Source: Liopterus haemorrhoidalis
Lineage: Eukaryota; Arthropoda; Insecta; Coleoptera; Dytiscidae
Assembly: GCA_963971575.1 (NCBI GenBank)
Contig: OZ020624.1
Location: 9,634,625-9,698,624 of the forward strand
Direction: 5' to 3'
DNA length: 64,000 nt
Shown here: piece after piece, positions 1 through 11,986 of the stretch
Layout of the letters: each line of letters starts with the position of its first letter
Numbering within the stretch: position 1 is the stretch's first letter
Notes under the pieces: model-generated
Database searches by the model: none
Seen by the model: only the letters and a program-made list of their open reading frames with translations
Told to the model about the DNA's origin: nothing
Made by a program: the position numbers and the translations under genes

Positions 1-1652
1 GTCACCTACCTTGATTCTGATGTGCCGCTCTATATAAATTACAAATTGACAAATTTACATATGTGCCGACTCTCTTGAATTGTGTTTCAAACTACTGGTC
101 CTGCTTGGAGACTATCTCACGCTGCTTGTCGCTAGCCTCTTCAAACTTCAATGTTGGGTTAACTTGGAAATGCTGCGTTTTGAATGCGCTTTTCGCAGTA
201 TTTGCTTCAAGTCTTCGCTTGTTGTCAATGTTTTACCAATTCACCTGGTCCAATCCACAAATACGGCTCGATGTGACCAAAAATATGTTGCGTGATTTTT
301 ATTGAATAATATTTTTTGACACTGACATAAAATTCCAATTGTTTATTTTGAAAATACACATTTGAAAGATTTATTTGTTACAAACATCAATGAATGTGAT
401 ATTACATAACTGTTTGGTTTGATTTTGACTAGTGGACTGTATTTTGACTAATTTGTGTATGGGGACGTATTAGTATAGTCGCTACCATAACACATTCACA
501 ATAAACACTTTTTTTCACTTTTTTTTAATTATGATTTTTTTGTAACACTGTTTTACTCTCCGTTGCTACGGAATCATTTTATAGTTTCTAAACACCATCT
601 ACAATTTTTTTGTAGTTTGGGATGTACGTACTTTTGGCATTTTCTTACTTCTTAGGCAGTTGCATAAACATGAATCCAAATTTTCTCGGTTAAATTGTTG
701 CGATATTTTGATTTGAATATTTTCAATTGCGAAAATGCTGATTGGCATAAATAAGTTGATCGAAAACATGAGTGTAATATTTTTTAACATATTGCTTTTT
801 TTTATATAAATATTTTTTTGCTGGCGATCGACTTTAAATCATTACGCGATTGACCTTATGAACACCACTGGTATAACGCAATCAATTTAGCGTTCTGAAC
901 GGTTACTCGCGTTACCATATGACAAACTTATAGTGACAATCAACCGTGAACAACTCATAGTCTATAGTTGACTAATTTAAGAGTTCTGAACGCAGCTTTA
1001 GACTTTTTACCACTACTGTAAATTTTATTAAAAAATGACAGAACTTAAATATAGTTTTTAAGAAAATGTACGATTTAGGAATTAGTGCGATTTTGAAACT
1101 TTACTCATTTTTGTAGTGGATTATTGTTGTTTTGAATGAATGACCTCCGGAGTGCACGACCCCAGAGAGCGGTGCACAGCGCACAGAGAGACAGGCACGT
1201 CCGCCGAATGTGTCATGTTACGGGCCGCCTCTATTTCCATACAATGACCACACCAGAATATATATCAGAGAATTTTGGGAGCACTCGCTTCTCGTCCACA
1301 TCCACCGTACATCCATACAGTATGGCATTCAGGGAGATTTATAAAGTGAACAACACATTGGAATGTCTTCCATTATTTACGATATATTCGAAAAAATATG
1401 ATGTAATCAGTACTTCATCTCGCGATCAGTTCTTGCAATAAGAATAGTAATAAAGCCTCAACAATGTTGCTAAAAGTTTCTCAGAATAAAATGGAAAGAA
1501 TCAACTTAAATATAACGCGGAAAGCCTCGCGGAGAATAAGAAGTACGTCTGACGTAAATGTTAAATGTTAGACAGATGTCAGATAACTTTCCAGGTTAGG
1601 AATCTTTTTACGATTTGGTTATTAAGGTTTGGAGATTATCTTGTGTGTCGAA
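1..1652. other. AT-rich non-coding stretch
   Basis: I see no recognisable gene here. The longest open frame, at 1136-1441 on the plus strand (101 codons), is arginine- and serine-rich at its start and matches no family I recognise. It lies in a locally less AT-rich patch (about 1140-1330) that could be an old element, but I found no termini or target duplication around it. The rest is poly-A/T-rich sequence of the kind found between and within insect genes. Confidence 0.4.
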
Positions 1653-1978
1653 TTGAGTGACCAGACGTACTATTTTTAAGAGTATTATACTCTTTTTTGA
1701 GTAATATTTTCTATACTCTTACTTTTTATAAAAAAAAAACCTGAATATACTCTTTTTTGATGGTCACTTGTTTTTATTACTTCTAGTTTAGAAGTGAGGA
1801 CTTTTTTTTTTTTCGCTCATCACTTCGATTTTGGGAGTGAAGACCATTTTTTTTTTTTGCTCTTCACTAGTATTTTTGAATGAGGACCTATGTTTTTTGC
1901 TCATTTGAATTTGAATTTTTGGAGTGTAACCTTTTTTTTAGTATATTCTTTTTCTGTGAAAAAAATCTGGTCAGCCTA
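1653..1978. mobile_element. Degenerate hAT MITE with GAGGAC/T-tract minisatellite
   Basis: The termini read TTGAGTGACCAGA on the left and, reverse-complemented, TAGGCTGACCAGA on the right. The flanks are GTGTCGAA (1645-1652) and GTGTCGAT (1979-1986), a 7 of 8 match that fits the 8-bp target duplication of hAT transposons. The interior holds decayed units of the form GAGTGAAGACC followed by a T-run and GCTCTTCACT. The same minisatellite sits inside the younger copies at 30655-31058 and 53119-53505. There is no coding capacity, so this is a non-autonomous element and the oldest of the three copies. Confidence 0.7.
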
Positions 1979-2012
1979 GTGTCGATAGGGTGAAAAATAT
2001 TAGATATATTTA

Positions 2013-2315
2013 ATGGATCTTGAAATATTATCAAATCCAGAATCATCTCATTCAGATTTAGATTTTTCGAGTTCGGATGATGAAGTTATGAACTGTATTT
2101 GCGAGGTTTACAAAATGCCCCAGGATAGAAAAACTGAAAATTTTTGTAGAAACTATTGTCTCAAGATATTCAAAAAAAGAATTTGTAAGACATTAGCCAT
2201 CAAAGAATATAGTATAAAAATCAAAACAAATATGCTAGCCATATTCCTGTCAAAAAGTCAAAAACAAAGTACCAACCATTTATTCTTTATCTATGGTACC
2301 AACTCAAAAAGGTAA
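2013..2315 (+). CDS. Unrecognised acidic-start ORF, possibly element-derived
   Basis: A 100-codon open frame starts with an acidic, serine-rich segment (SSSDDE around residues 19-24) and continues with a lysine-rich middle. Acidic serine-rich starts are common in the N-terminal parts of DNA-transposase proteins, but no catalytic or zinc motif is visible, so I do not assign a family. It begins 27 bp after the right target duplication of the MITE at 1653-1978. It could equally be a chance ORF, since no splice or promoter signal sets it apart. Confidence 0.2.
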   Translation: MDLEILSNPESSHSDLDFSSSDDEVMNCICEVYKMPQDRKTENFCRNYCLKIFKKRICKTLAIKEYSIKIKTNMLAIFLSKSQKQSTNHLFFIYGTNSKR

Positions 2316-2394
2316 ACAAACACAGCCGTAACAAATAATCCGCAAGAGAAGCAGCTGTAACTTTTTCGAAGTAGTGTCATAAACTGGCAGTAAA

Positions 2395-2502
2395 TTACGA
2401 CAAATCGAACCGATTTGCAGTTACTGCGAAACAAAACGAACAGATTTTTTTAACGCGGCAGTAAACAGTAACTGCAAATGTGCAAATCGAACACACCTAT
2501 TG
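2395..2502. repeat. Inverted GCAGTTACTG motifs, possible element end
   Basis: Two opposed copies of GCAGTTACTG/CAGTAACTGC and paired AAATCGAAC motifs lie within about 110 bp. The right edge, read inward on the minus strand, is AGGTGTGTTCGATTTGCAC, which looks like a transposon terminus. I found no matching left end, so the element class is unresolved. Confidence 0.3.
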
Positions 2503-2519
2503 CTTACCAAATCGCGCTG

Positions 2520-3431
2520 CTCATTGACAGTATATGGTCCCCATTAAAGTCCATGTTTCTGATTCATAAAATCATATAAGTATAGGGCGTACTTTAGTTT
2601 GATAGAACTTGATTATTGTTATTTGAATGTTTTTTAAATTTTTCCTAAAACTACGTTGTCGACTTAACAGCCATTTTTGATTCGTTCTACAGTCCCCGTA
2701 AGCTTGGCGTAGTGTATTATTTTCCAATAATAAATACCTGAGTTATTGCGTATGTGGGTAAAATGTAAATAGTTAGGCGATTCGTCATGTGCGTTACTGG
2801 TACAAGAACACCCAACTATACAATACAAAACAATGCAAATTACACATTTCCAAACAAAAAAAACCCTCTCACACCTCAGTTTTAAATAACAGTCCTGTAA
2901 AATTGTGAAATTATTTCCAATAACCCAACAGTAAACAACGATTTCCAAGTCAAATACTAGAATATATAACAAAATAACATGTTCGCATACATAAAATATT
3001 AGACTGCTCATCCCTCATTGTTGTTGGTCGATCGCAAATTCTCGCTCGCTTGTGTTTATTGTACGTTTTTGCGAGACATGGGGGCGAGATGTTAATACGG
3101 TATGTAAGTACCGTGTGCAAAGCTCTCATTGTATTTTAATAAGGAAGGTGTTATAACGTATGGAACTAGATTTAACGCGCTAACACCTCTCACTCGTGGA
3201 AAATTATTTTAACATGTGGGGGATTGTATATATTATGAAACACTGAACCACGTACATTATAGAAAGATCGACTTAACTGTAGCAAACATATTTCAAACTC
3301 TTCTTCTTCTTCAAGTACTATCTTCACTTCGAAAGTTGGTTACTAATTTGTCGAACTTTGGATACAGTAACTTGAAATATGTCTATGCCAGACAGGCGAA
3401 ACCTTTCCTTCAGGTTGCCTAATCAATCATA
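2520..3431. other. Non-coding stretch
   Basis: Nothing recognisable is seen. A 115-codon minus-strand frame at 2664-3011 is rich in Cys, Ile and Phe as expected from AT-rich noise. A plus-strand CTTCTTCTTCTTCAAG run near 3300 is simple sequence. Confidence 0.4.
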
Positions 3432-3439
3432 CTCTAGGC

Positions 3440-4706
3440 TAGGGTTGTACATCGAAGGCAAAACATCGATGTTTAACATCGATGTTAACATCGACGCCTT
3501 ACTATCGATGTTGAAAAAACATCGAAAGAAAAACATCGATGTTTCCGATACATCGATGTTTTATTAATATTTAAAAAAATGTATTTATTTATATTATGTA
3601 AGTTTTATTTAATAATGTAAAGATAAAATACGAAAAAAAGTAACTTATAATACACAAAAAGCATTTATTAGATTTTTAAATAGAAATATTCTTTTTTAAT
3701 AGTAATTAATTTCACATTAACTTTACCCAATATAATAATCCTAATTTGTTCCTACTATTTTTACATTTCTAAAATGAAATATTGCATTTTATTATAATAC
3801 TAATATAGTAATCTTAATGTTAATTTTATATTTTTTTATTATTTAACATAAAGTTAACATACTGTCATACACATTTTTTTTTTCACTTTTTTAAGTTGAA
3901 ATACATATTACATTTTTTATTGAGAACTGACAATAACTGAAGTGACGCCTAGCGGAATATTTTGGAACTTAACGGAATAGGATTTTGTTGGATGTGGCTC
4001 ATTTAATTGCATTGTTTGTATGTGTTAAAGTGAAGAAAACTTTAATAAAATGTCTTTAAAATCGCAACAGAAAATTAACTGCAATGTGAATTGTTGTGTA
4101 TCAAATGGCAAATGTCAAAAAATCCTATTCCAATCGCCATTTTGTAAACGACAACAGCGCCTCTATAGGTCATGTTTATTCTCATTAACACTAACATAGC
4201 AATCCTAATATTAATTTTACACTAACATTACAATATAATAATCCTAATAATAGTTTTATTAATAAATAAATTATAATTATATTTCCCAATACGGTAATTC
4301 CAGGGATTGGAGGAATAACAACTGGGAAAGTGTCAACAAGACTCAAAAAGCAACAAGTTTGTTGGCGTCGTTGGTCGTTGCATTGTTTGCAAAAATTAGA
4401 AGTTTCTTCTTATTTTTTACTTATTCTGCTAACTGCTAAAAAGAATAAGAACTAACACTATTAGTATTATTATATCACAATAGATGGCGCTTATATTTTG
4501 TGTACTAATATTAATGAAAATTAAAATTTTAAGATTCCAGCGCTCTAGCAGGAGTTTCTGAATTTCAAAGTTTAAACATCGACATCAGTAGTAGACATCG
4601 ATGTTTTATCGATACTATCGCCATCTGAACATCGATGGTAAAAACATCGATGTTTTTAAAACAAACATCCATGTTTTCGATACATGTTGCTTTTTTCCCA
4701 TCCCTA
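3440..4706. mobile_element. hAT-like non-autonomous element with CATCGATG subterminal repeats, copy 1
   Basis: The element begins TAGGGTTGTACATCGA and ends, read inward, TAGGGATGGGAAAAAA. Both ends are studded with the palindrome ACATCGATGT (several copies at 3463-3563 and 4573-4660). The flanks CTCTAGGC (3432-3439) and CTTTAGTT (4707-4714) match at 5 of 8, a plausible decayed 8-bp hAT duplication. The AT-rich core has no transposase. A second copy lies at 31868-33003. Relative to that copy, this one carries an extra insertion of about 270 bp (about 3925-4195) that is itself bounded by inverted GCGGAATAGGATTTT-like sequence. Confidence 0.65.
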
Positions 4707-4714
4707 CTTTAGTT

Positions 4715-5560
4715 AGGGTTTTGTTGCCATCCATTTTAACACTTCCTCGTTCTTTATCTTGTAAATCCACGAAATGCGAAATTGTCTTTTATGAATCCCA
4801 GTATTAAGTCCAGAAAGTCTAGCCTGGACACTTTAGTAAATAATAACCCCAAATCTATAATTTAACAAAATTAGGTTCGTTGTCTCACGCATTGTCGAAA
4901 TCACCATGGAATTTAAAAAATTCGCCCAATTTTACAAGAGCTCCTGATAATAATCATTAAGAATTTTAAAATCAAGATAAAGAAATCATCAAATTAATTA
5001 TAAGATTCAGTCCCTAAAAATAGCTTAGATTAATTTCTTAATCGCGTGCTTCTTCCTTAAAATTCAGAATTATAATTTGGCATTTACAGATAAATACTTA
5101 AGGTTGAAATACGTTATCTGCAAATCTTATGTAATAGTATCTTCAGCATTTCCTTAATGGGCGGTTATTAAAATTTGTAATAAAATTTTATATGTAATTT
5201 TGAATTAATTTTAATGCATATTTAATTGTCGATATTAACATTTTCTGAGTAATAATAAATATCATTGCACATATAACTCATATTTATATTTGTTTTATTA
5301 ATTGTTATTGTCCATTAGAAAAATCTTTTAACTTAGCCGATGAAAACATAAACATTTATTTTACATTTGACATTTTGTAAAAGTTTTATTGCAAATTATT
5401 TTGTATTAAAAATATTTTTATTTTATGCTATGTCGTTAAAATAATTAAGTGTGTAGTTAATAAAAAGAACATTAGAATTCAAAGTTGGCACCATTGAAGT
5501 GAAAATAACCATATATTGTCCGTCCAAGCAAACAAAGACCCCGGAAAAATCTTGTTTCGT
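4715..5560. other. AT-rich non-coding stretch
   Basis: There is no gene, repeat terminus or RNA feature that I can support. The composition is strongly AT-rich with short homopolymer runs. Confidence 0.4.
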
Positions 5561-5586
5561 CAGAGTAAAGTCATTCAAGTGTTATT

Positions 5587-6117
5587 TTGACGGACTTTTT
5601 GAGCGCTCTGAACAGTATCCAAGATCCAGATCCAGTGCATCCTCTTGTACTAAAGATCCGGTTGCTACTTCACAATCTGAATGCTCAGAATGTGAGAGTA
5701 GAGCTGTTTTCGATACCGGTACATGTTGGTATTAAAGGTAATAAAGCAGGTGATGCAGCTGCAAACACCGCCTCCCAGAAATCTATGATTAATGTGAGTT
5801 TCATATTTCCAGCTGACTCAAAGAGTCATCTGAAATATATGGCGTTAGAGAAATAACATGATTGGAATAGCATATAAAATGTTAAGATGAGGCAGATTCA
5901 GGGCGACGTCAAATCATGGGATTTTTCCTGCAGGATCAACTGCAGGGATAAAACCGCCATCAAACGCCTTCATATAGACCACTGTTGGTGGACCCATGGA
6001 CACCTTTTTGGAGGTGAGAAGCCTCCTATTTTTGAGACGTGTAACACATATTTATATGTGTTACACAATTTAACTCAGTGTATGCAGTTCGAGGAAGTAA
6101 GGGAGAAGTGAGGCCTG
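5587..6117 (+). pseudogene. 5'-truncated non-LTR retrotransposon: RNase H plus zinc-binding C-terminus, copy 1
   Basis: The frame from 5587 encodes the end of an RNase H domain. A TDFLSALNS segment corresponds to the DSxSAL active-site strand, followed by HPLV and then VHVGIKGNKAGDAAA, the conserved C-terminal His/Asp motif of retroelement RNase H. A stop at 5854 and a frame change separate it from 5887-6111, which matches the LINE C-terminus (THGHLFGG, CNTYLYVLHNLTQC). The first cysteine of the C-x2-C-x7-H-x4-C motif is replaced by Phe here. It is clearly homologous to 27880-28376, which is better preserved. The reverse transcriptase is missing, so this is a dead 5'-truncated copy. Its 3' region is interrupted by the fold-back element at 6235. 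Confidence 0.8.
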
Positions 6118-6234
6118 TGTTACGCCCTGTCAGTTGCTTTAATTGAATCGAACTTATCGTTTTATGTGTGCAGTCTTGCACCTTTTTAATGTGTTTTGTT
6201 ATTTTCTGTGATATCGATGGTAACAAGCCTATTA

Positions 6235-6799
6235 GACCGGGAGCTCATGACAGTTTTTGGTCTCCGATTTCATACAGCATGCCTCTTGGAGGAGAGAATA
6301 TTTACCCTGTGACAACAAAAAAGGGATGGTACTAAACCCCTGCACGCTTTCCGGTCATAGGGAAAATTGCATTTCCACTTAAACACAAAATTTTTGTGCT
6401 TTTCTCTGATTTAATATTGCTTGCCCTTTTGTCAAAAGAAAGTTATAACAAATTTAAAGTCTTTTAAATATATGCATGCGATTCGGAGGGTCCCAAAGGG
6501 CTCAAACGGTCATGTGATCTTGTAATAAAAAAATATGATTTTCCGCGTTTTCATACAGCATGCCTATAATTAAAAGTCTTTAAATTTGTTATAACTTTCT
6601 TTTGACAAAAGGGCAAGCAATATTAAATCAGAGAAAGACACAAAAATTTTGTGCAAGTGGAAATGCAATTTTCCCTATGACCGGAAAGCGTGCAGGGGTT
6701 TAGTACCATCCCTTTTTTGTTGTCACAGGGTAAATATTCTCTCCTCCAAAAGGCATGCTGTATGAAATCGGAGACCAAAAATGTCATGAGCTCCCGGTC
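6235..6799. mobile_element. Long fold-back (palindromic) element with TA target duplication
   Basis: The element starts GACCGGGAGCTCATGACA and ends with its exact reverse complement. Arms of about 230 bp (6235-6468 and 6562-6799) are nearly identical, around a loop of roughly 95 bp. TA lies directly outside each end (6233-6234 and 6800-6801), which suggests Tc1/mariner-type targeting. The loop repeats the CATACAGCATGCCT motif of the arms. It has no coding potential and sits in the 3' region of the RNase H LINE remnant, so it inserted after that LINE. Confidence 0.8.
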
Positions 6800-6961
6800 T
6801 ATATTTAAAATCCTTTACCATCACCCAGCGTCTGTTTAATTTCGCGGAAAACTTTTCTATTTAGTTCTGTTTGTACGTGCAAGGTTTCATTTATTTCTAC
6901 GTATATAGACGTATTATTTATTTATTGTTTTATTTATGCTAAGTAAATTATAATCTAGTCA

Positions 6962-7050
6962 AAGATGTCATCTAGTCAAAGAGTCAAGGCTGTGTCAAAC
7001 GCAAATAGCCAACGTAGTTCTGCGCCAAAAACAAAATTAACTGACCCCAT
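6962..7050 (+). repeat. Retroposon 3'-tail fragment (CGCAAATAGCC...TGCGCCAAAAA)
   Basis: The GGCTGTGTCAAACGCAAATAGCC and TTCTGCGCCAAAAA blocks recur at 20572-20642, and the second block recurs at 50345-50375. At 20572 the block is followed by an AACT tandem tail. This fits the shared 3' end of a non-LTR family or a SINE that uses it. The clade is not assigned. Confidence 0.5.
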
Positions 7051-7059
7051 AAAATATAT

Positions 7060-7765
7060 GACCTATAGGTACTTAACAGTGGCGCGCATGGAAAAACTTA
7101 AAAAGGCAAATTAATTATTTGCAAAGTAATTTATTAATAACATACATTTGCTATTATTTATGTGGCTATGTTTTGCTTATCACTTTTTTTGTCCGACAAC
7201 TGTCAATGTTAAATTATATTTGTATCTACGTTTATGATCAAGTACGTCATATACTAATTGGGTAGAAACTGCTCCATAGCTGGGGTCCGGGGATTTTCAT
7301 CCCTAGGAAAATTACTAATATGGCAATGCAGTAAATTCAATCGCCTAACAATCATTAATGAACGCTCTGTATATGTATTCAATTATCCAACTACCCTGTT
7401 AATTCAAATAATTTTAAGGCAATTTCGAAACAATTATATACAATTTATGTTATGTAAAATAATGCAATTATTCTGTAACGATAGTGCTAGAAAAGCAAGA
7501 ATAAACATTAAACAATAAGTCGTTAAATAATTGTTTTATTAGCAGCTATATATTTAGAACAAATAAATTATAATTGCTTTGAACAGTGATTATAAAACTG
7601 TTTCTTTACCAGTCGTAATGAACAGACGTAAATTTTCAAAATCTTTATTTTTCACATTTTTACTATTAGTAAATACATAATAGGTTCCCAACAGATAAAT
7701 ATTGTAGAAGGGTCGAGGTTCTGTGTTCCGTATGCAACTTTCTTACAACTGAACCACGGCAACAC
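7060..7765. other. Non-coding stretch
   Basis: No gene or repeat end is recognised. The 86-codon frame at 7258-7518 has no visible domain. Confidence 0.35.
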
Positions 7766-7771
7766 TAAGAG

Positions 7772-7901
7772 CCGGTTTCTGAAAGCTTAGTTAACTATAA
7801 CCAAATGGTCATAAAATGGTTGCTCTGGTTACTTATGGGAATTTTATATTGTAACCGAGTTTAACCTAATGGTTAAACTCGGCTAAACTCTTAGAAACCG
7901 G
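7772..7901. mobile_element. Short MITE with CCGGTTTCT termini
   Basis: This is a 130-bp element with imperfect inverted repeats of about 30 bp: CCGGTTTCTGAAAGCTTAG on the left and CCGGTTTCTAAGAGTTTAG when the right end is reverse-complemented. GGTTA and TAACC blocks repeat in opposed orientation inside. The target duplication is not clear. Confidence 0.55.
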
Positions 7902-7961
7902 AACTTATAGTTCATCAGACTTTACATGCTGACAGAGAACCGATAAACAAATATATATCTA

Positions 7962-8471
7962 CAATCGATTCCGCTTAATTGGGACACATCGGAACTTAGG
8001 CATTTTGGCCCAATTAACCGGCTGCCCCAATTAAGCGAATTTCACATCAAATTAAACTATGCATATTTTTCTTTAAATAATTTTATTTTATAAACTCTTG
8101 GACAAAACTATAAATTATATATAACCAAAAAATATAAACTTTTAAGAAATAGTAATAATAAATTCCAAAATAAAATAATAAATAGGTACATACAATTTAA
8201 TTCAATGCAAAAATGCGTCAAGTGTAGTCTGTCTTTTGTTTTTGTAACATTTCACTTCAACAAAATCAGCACAGGTATTCAGTGCGGATGTAGGGCTTCC
8301 TTCATTTCCTTCCTGCATAAAATAACACTGTAACCAATTAAGCGGAATGTTGTCCCAATTAAACATGTAAATTTACTGTTGGTTCCTTGGTTTGGTTTCT
8401 GTTCTTTGAGATTTGTCCCAAATAAGCGGCTGTCCCAATTCAGCGGTGGCCCAATTAAGCGGAATCGTCAG
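7962..8471. mobile_element. MITE with iterated CCAATTAAGCGG motif, TA target duplication
   Basis: The left end CAATCGATTCCGCTTAATTGG and the reverse complement of the right end CTGACGATTCCGCTTAATTGG form inverted termini. TA lies outside each (7960-7961 and 8472-8473). Relatives of CCAATTAAGCGG occur about eight times, clustered within about 90 bp of the left end and 140 bp of the right end, as expected of transposase-binding sites. The terminus and TA site suggest a pogo/Tigger-like member of the Tc1/mariner group. No ORF is present. Confidence 0.7.
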
Positions 8472-8479
8472 TATTTCAC

Positions 8480-9585
8480 ATAGTTCTATATAAAATTCAA
8501 ATACGTTTGTGAGCATTTTATACCCAATGTACGTTCATAGTTTTTATCTTTATCTTCGTTTATTATATTTGAATATATTTATATAAACGTATGTGTGTTT
8601 TTAGATATGAAGCGCTTCTGTTGCAGCTGTGACTAGTGCGAGTGAAACAAGACACTAGTCCTCACTCACCAACCGAACTAATAGCATCGTTAAATTTTTA
8701 TGACCTTCCTGATTGAACCATATCCTTGTTTAGGTCAAGTAAATCCTCATCAGTAAAAGGAAATAGATTCCAAAAATGTTCATTATAATGTTGTAATTCT
8801 GTTTAAGAACCACTGACTGATTCAAGAACAATCTTAGGCAGCGCATGCGTTCAATTTACTTTCTCTAACACCTATTTAACTTTCAAAACATACACTAGTT
8901 ATAAATCAACAAATTATTAATTACTTCAGCAGATAATTATTGCATTTAATTAAGTAAACACAGCGGTGATACAGTAGCTGCGTTTCCCTTAACAAATTAA
9001 CACAGCTGGTTTCTTGTTTATACTGTTGGAAAGTGTTTATTTTTATAACTCATAAGTTTTACATATGAATAGACTGTATGTTTGTTATGGTGATTTTGAA
9101 AAATTACTTCTGTTACCAATCATATTTATATTACTATGTATAATTAATATTATTATGTATTAATAATAATAATATTCTATTATTGATTAAATACACATTC
9201 CCGAGAAATCTTTGAAAAAAGAAAAACCTGTAAAAAGAGATACAGTATTAAATAGCATAAGAAAGCTCTTCCATATTAAATTGAAATATTGAGATAAATT
9301 ATATGGGAAACAGGAACCCCTTATAGCTGAATAAAAATTGTGCCATAGCTCCTGTGCCAGGTGCATAAAGAGCATAAACAGGCACGTTGTAATCCCGGAC
9401 AACGCCTGTTGATTCGGTGGTTATTCGTCAATGGCACCCCTGGATCGGAAAGAAACTTAAAAGTAGACCTCAACTCACAGTTGGTCGGATAACAAGAAAT
9501 ACGCAGTTACTAGATGGCACGATGTGGTGTAAGATAAGTAATCATGGAAATATCTAGAGCAAGAGAAGTAGAACTGGTCAAAATG
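8480..9585. other. Non-coding stretch
   Basis: Nothing is supported here. The tract contains short AT repeats (9120-9185) and a 71-codon minus-strand frame without recognisable motifs. Confidence 0.35.
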
Positions 9586-9590
9586 TCTAA

Positions 9591-10191
9591 TACCCTTTTC
9601 ACACTAGAACTTTAAGATCGGATGTTAAAGTGAATGTGTCTTTAAACGTTAATGTGAAAACGTATGACCTCGTCTAAATACAAGCGATGTTTAAGACAGA
9701 GATCTGCGTTTTAAACATCGTCCGCATTTCAACATAATTTCTATTATAAAAAAATACTCTTTGAATTTGTGCTGTCAACATTTTGTATTATCATAAACAA
9801 GAATACTGTATTATATCGACGTTATAAGAAGTTTATACTTATTGTTATAATAAAATTATTTATTTTAATAATGTGTTTAATAAAATACAGAGCTACAATA
9901 ATTGAGATAAAATGTATCGACTTACATGTTAATACAGGTGTAATATATTCTTTCCTGTAGTGTCTTTATTGTAGAATGAAATGAAATATCCATATTTGTT
10001 TATAAAAATTCAAAATGTGCGTCTGCGCAGACAGTTCAAAACTGGTAATTTCCTGACGGTAATTTAAGGACAAAATTACTGTAGCTGATGACAGCACTGG
10101 AGATTTAAACATGAAGTGTGAAAGCGAACCGATGTTAAACATCGGTAAACTTTAAGTTCATTCGTCTTAAAGTTCTAGTGTGAAAAGGGTA
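9591..10191. mobile_element. PIF/Harbinger-like MITE with TAA target duplication
   Basis: The terminal inverted repeats are TACCCTTTTCACACTAGAAC and its exact complement, continuing through ACTTTAAGA (27 bp in all). TAA flanks both sides (9588-9590 and 10192-10194), the 3-bp TWA duplication of PIF/Harbinger elements. Subterminal GATGTTTAA/TTAAACATC motifs are inverted. A GTCTGCGCAGAC palindrome occurs near 10022. There is no transposase. Confidence 0.75.
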
Positions 10192-10256
10192 TAAGTGGCG
10201 TTTATGTTATAATAGAGTTCTACAAACGGAGAACTTTTTTGCCCTTACCTATAAGC

Positions 10257-10432
10257 CAGGGGCGTCAATAACGTCGAACGCATTCGACCGGTCAAATGAG
10301 TAATAATTTTGGTCGTATAACAATGGTTTGGCCACACCTTGGACTTCAAGGTGTAGTCTTCATTTTTCGGAAAGTAGAACGACAAAATTTACCGGCAAAG
10401 CAGAACTTTCGTAAAATTAATTGACACCTCTA
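10257..10432. mobile_element. Degenerate hAT-like MITE
   Basis: The left end CAGGGGCGTCAAT pairs with the reverse complement of the right end TAGAGGTGTCAAT, both typical hAT-style termini. The flanking octamers CTATAAGC and CCATACGT match at only 5 of 8, so the insertion is old or the ends are misplaced. The element is 176 bp with no ORF. Confidence 0.45.
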
Positions 10433-10439
10433 CCATACG

Positions 10440-11985
10440 TCATCTATATGTATTGGAGACCTATTGATATTATTATTATTTTAACCCCGGATATGTATCA
10501 TGTTCTTACATGGATTTCCAACGAAAATGTCCGAAAGTGTCCGCAGGTAAAGGTTTAGGTAGGTATTATTATTAATGAACACATCAAATATTTTTTGTTA
10601 CGGTTTGACGCAAAAATAAGGACGGGGTTCTTATTACTGTGGTAACGTTATCAATATAAGTGCGCTCAAAGTGTTAAGATTTGTATTAAATCTTAGTTTT
10701 AAGTACTGACCTATTTTGATTAGTTCGTTAGTTAAAATACTGGCTCAGAACAATAATGGCTAAAATAACTTATGCATGAAGTTGATTTCAGTAGTTAATT
10801 CTAAGTATTTTCCTGCTACAATTGTACTTGTTTAACCTTTGTTGCAAGATGTCTAACATTTAGTTATTTATGATTTTAAACTTAATATCAAATTAATGAA
10901 TTGAATATAAAAAATAAAAGATAATCAATGTTGTCTTTTAAGGAAGTCAATTACAAGATGTTGAAGAAATTCTTTGAAGAGAAAACAAAACTTATTATCC
11001 AAACATAATATCATATATTACTGTTTAATTGGCAATGTTTAACATTACCCCCTAAGGACATATAAATTATCTAATTTTCAATTAATTATAAATAGGAAGA
11101 TATTTGTTATATGCGGTTAAATGTCACCAGTCTCACAGACCTAACAATGCACACACTTTCTCTCAGATGAAATAAAATCAGACAGATGATAATTATATTT
11201 ACATCATGATTTGTGATATTGTTTGCAAGTGCCTTACCCATCGATGCATCATTTGTATAGTAGGCACTGGATAATCTGGCTTTTATTGGATGTTGTTTAT
11301 TGTTCTACGTGGTTTCTCCTCGCTGCAAAAATTTATGAATGGACAGTTGAAAGTTATACTTTCCATAAGCATCTGAGCTAATGTGGACTCGGACAGTTCC
11401 GCATATGAGAAACCAGTGCTTCACTATGAGGTCATTTATACTGGTATTTCAACTAAAATGTTATATCTACTGTAATACTCTGTTTCTCATAATGGGATAA
11501 TCGATAATGATCGCAATGCTCGGATGTTTCAATTTACCATTGATTTGGATGTGTCCAAATATTCAGCAAACTACCAACCTCCGTTAGTGTACGAACACGA
11601 AAATTTAACAAGAAATAAACTAGCTATTTAAAAAAAAAAATACATTGTTTTAAATGTCACTATTTTTTTAAGTTAATCCCATAGAAAATATATTTTTATT
11701 TAACAAATCATAAGGAGAAAATCAAATAAAACATAATCTCAAAGTTTCATAGCCATCCACCAGAATACAGAAAAATTGTTTACGGCACCGATTTATGGGT
11801 GGCCATAAGCTCTTGTTCTCGGCGCTTGTTGATATCGGTTAGTGCGTTGAAAGATTGTTACGGACGTCGGTCTTCCATCTTTTATTAACGGGTAGTAGAT
11901 AACTAACGGGTAGTGACAGAAATTTTTATTTCTTGTCATTCCTACTCGAGACAGTCTAGTTCTGAACTAACTGCACATAATCTTA
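10440..11985. other. Non-coding stretch
   Basis: I see no gene or clear repeat. The sequence is AT-rich with scattered homopolymers. Confidence 0.35.
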
Positions 11986-11986
11986 A

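Noticed and set aside
2664..3011. 115-codon minus-strand ORF as a gene
   Set aside because: Its composition is typical of AT-rich noise, with no motif, no splice signals and no homologous copy in the window.
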